A DNA stretch of 17,060 nucleotides from CAZAGT01 sp964484515 (lineage in GTDB: Bacteria > Desulfobacterota > DSM-4660 > Desulfatiglandales > HGW-15), in NCBI GenBank assembly GCA_964484515.1, contig CAZAGT010000079.1, forward strand, positions 1-17,060, in the 5' to 3' direction. The notes beneath the pieces were generated by a model that ran no database searches, was not told the DNA's origin, and saw only the letters and a list, made by a program, of their open reading frames with translations. Made by a program: the position numbers and the translations under genes. Shown here one piece after another: positions 15,615 through 17,060 of the stretch (the first letter of the stretch is position 1; every line of letters starts with the position of its first letter).

Positions 15615-16123
15615 CCCCTTTCTGGAAGAATACTAACCCCTCAAAAAGACATTCCCCTCCTTTTCTTGAATTTGGCCATCCCCATAGGGATATATGTTAA
15701 ATAAAGACAGGCTCGGTGCAATGACACTTCAAGTCCTCCTGGGGAAATTCAAGGTTCGTACCAGCCTTAGGGGGTAGGATGGTGGGATGATAGGAAGGTG
15801 TCGGGATTCCCGATTCGGGGTGTCGAAGATATTTTGGAGCAAGGGGTTGGAAGGCACGCAAACACCGGACTGGCCTGCTTTTCGGGCTGATGGCCTGCGC
15901 TCAGCAAATAGCGTGCCGAAAATGCCTTCAGGGCGGTCGGGGCGTTATCACTCAGTCAGATGTGTGGAAATGGCGTAGGATTTGCTGGTACTTGAGATTG
16001 GAAAGAAGGGATACGAAAGTGTACACGCAGAGTGTACTGATGGATACAGTTTCAACGGCCGGGTCTCCCCTGCTCAGAGCCCGTTTTCGCGTGCACTTTG
16101 AAGGGATCAGATCCCAACTTAAA
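15615..16123. other. 509-bp intergenic region without a supported gene
   Basis: Several short overlapping ORFs exist here, but none has a recognisable protein or a good ribosome-binding site. Visible structure is limited to a 6-bp hairpin gtacac-gcaga-gtgtac at 16021-16037 and a 13-bp palindrome gggatcagatccc at 16103-16115, just after the stop of the minus-strand gene at 16124. The region next to 15605 presumably holds the promoter of the secreted-protein gene. I found no riboswitch signature on reading both strands. Confidence 0.5.
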
Positions 16124-16492
16124 TCATACCCTCAGAGTTCCGGCGGTGGTCATGATGATCCTGATCTTACCGTCAGGTGATTCCATAATATCGATCATCA
16201 TGAACAGATCGTCCTTGGAGAGGGCCAGGAAAGCGGGCCTTTCGAGGACCACGGACCACCCATCGTTGATCATCCGTTCCCGATAGAACGCCTGTACCGC
16301 ATCCGGTTGTGCCTCAACCTGCAGTTGCGCAGTAGCGCCGGCGGGCAAATCTAAAGTCATCAACGACTCAAGCTCGGCTCCTGGATAAACCGGGAGATTG
16401 TTCATGAGACCCGGCAGCTTCCTTGGTTGCCAGGGCATAAGAACGAATAGACCCAGGGTTATAAGCCCGATGGCAGTCGCCCACCTATTCAA
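16124..16492 (-). CDS. Small hypothetical protein with N-terminal membrane anchor
   Basis: 122 aa from TTG 16492, with GGAGG about 11 nt upstream. No ATG or GTG start is available in frame before it. Residues ~6-20 are one hydrophobic helix that would serve as an uncleaved anchor or signal. The rest (LPVYPGAELESLMTLDLPAG... then DAVQAFYRERMINDGWSVV) is a small alpha/beta domain with a YPGA motif and a YxxxMxxxGW-type motif. I have the impression of seeing this arrangement in other hypothetical envelope proteins, but I cannot name the family. The domain would face the periplasm. The gene stands alone between two non-coding stretches. The unusual TTG start makes the exact N-terminus uncertain. 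Confidence 0.6.
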   Translation of the reverse strand: MNRWATAIGLITLGLFVLMPWQPRKLPGLMNNLPVYPGAELESLMTLDLPAGATAQLQVEAQPDAVQAFYRERMINDGWSVVLERPAFLALSKDDLFMMIDIMESPDGKIRIIMTTAGTLRV

Positions 16493-17060
16493 CTTGTACT
16501 GAGCCTCCGGTATTTTTGGCCTCCTCGGACTCCCGCCTCGAAACCAGCGGACCTCGCCCTGTGCACCTGCACCCTCAAATGATCAACGGTAAGGGTGGAG
16601 ATGACCATTAGACTGGTTGGAGCGTAACAAGGTGAGGCCTACCGCGACAAGGGTGAAATTCCGAGGGATAAAATCGGTAGCAGGGATACCTCTTTTGGAA
16701 CGAAGAATGGAGATCAACCTTTTCCCTTCGGTCTATCCACCTCAGTAGTTCGATCCTATTGACCCTAGACTGAGTGCGGATGAGTTGTGGCTTCCTGATT
16801 GTGCCTCTCGCAATCAGGGGTGAGACTGCTTTGAAGCTTTGAGATCTATATCAAATCGGGGAACCGGTGCAAACGATGAGAGATCGATGCAATTCGGATA
16901 ATCTGCAAATGCAGAAACTCGGAGGAATCACGTTATGGCCGGCGTGCGTTGACGAGAATACACCCTAACGTTGCAAAAGTCGAGGATGGTGCAGATTCCA
17001 GGCGTCAAGGGTGCAGCCGTAGTCACCTACTGCAAGCCCTTGGCAACGCAGAAGATGCGG
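16493..17060. other. 568-bp non-coding tail, possibly structured RNA or edge of an element
   Basis: No open frame of useful length occurs on either strand. The longest sensible one, 30 codons at 16876-16968, lacks a ribosome-binding site. There is an 8-bp perfect hairpin, cctgattg/caatcagg, at 16794-16818 with no T-run after it. Several short purine-rich segments (gtgaggcc, gaaattccg, gagactgc) give the look of a folded RNA. One idea is the 5' part of a group II intron whose reverse transcriptase lies beyond the window, but no diagnostic domain V is present here, so this is only a suggestion. Confidence 0.4.

Noticed and set aside
15748..15763. Sigma-54-like promoter (tggtac-N5-ttgaa on the minus strand) before the secreted-protein gene
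   Set aside because: The -24 GG is present but the invariant -12 GC is replaced by GA, and no activator or enhancer-like site is visible.
16624..16633. gtaacaaggt, identical to a stretch near the 16S rRNA 3' end
   Set aside because: The ten-base match is isolated; the surrounding sequence does not resemble rRNA.
16876..16968. 30-codon open frame in the non-coding tail
   Set aside because: No ribosome-binding site, no recognisable protein character, and the length is expected by chance.

Overview
The window reads as a piece of a draft or metagenome-derived chromosome, with a 10-N scaffold join at 9440-9449. The likely source is an anaerobic, fairly GC-rich bacterium of the Desulfobacterota/deltaproteobacterial type. 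This is inferred from gene content: a TRAP transporter, a selenocysteine formate dehydrogenase, a six-gene Rnf cluster in the order C-D-G-E-A-B, and an RnfB fused to a GltD-like flavoprotein. There was no database search behind it. No rRNA, tRNA, CRISPR array or transposase gene was recognised.

Layout. Bases 1-1471 (+) hold the end of a TRAP small permease subunit (DctQ) and a complete large subunit (DctM). Bases 1521-1817 are a non-coding element of nested inverted repeats. Bases 1869-5153 (-) hold fdhA and a stand-alone response regulator 42 nt behind it. fdhA is interrupted by one in-frame UGA that is almost certainly selenocysteine, followed by a SECIS-like hairpin. An rseC-family gene (5422-5883, +) runs toward, and overlaps by 38 bp, the end of the rnf operon (12218 to 5846, -). 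A near-consensus sigma-70 promoter (12418-12446) lies upstream of rnfC.

Divergent from rnf is an unrecognised protein of about 439 aa (12603-13922, +). It looks like several degenerate helix-turn-helix repeats plus a C-terminal excisionase-like HTH, and its own promoter region carries a palindrome. A bidirectional terminator (13938-13970) separates it from a secreted 535-aa protein (13998-15605, -). A small membrane-anchored hypothetical protein (16124-16492, -) follows. The last 568 bases have no convincing gene.

How it may work together. FdhA would oxidise formate (or reduce CO2). Rnf couples ferredoxin oxidation to ion transport. RseC-type proteins are known partners of Rnf/Rsx in SoxR reduction. 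The most interesting point is that this RnfC lacks the glycine-rich GLGGAGFP-type and ECEP-type signatures of NADH/FMN-binding RnfC proteins, while RnfB carries a complete GltD-type FAD/NAD(P)H module at its C-terminus. This suggests that the nucleotide-reacting module has moved from RnfC to RnfB, or that the complex uses a different electron partner.
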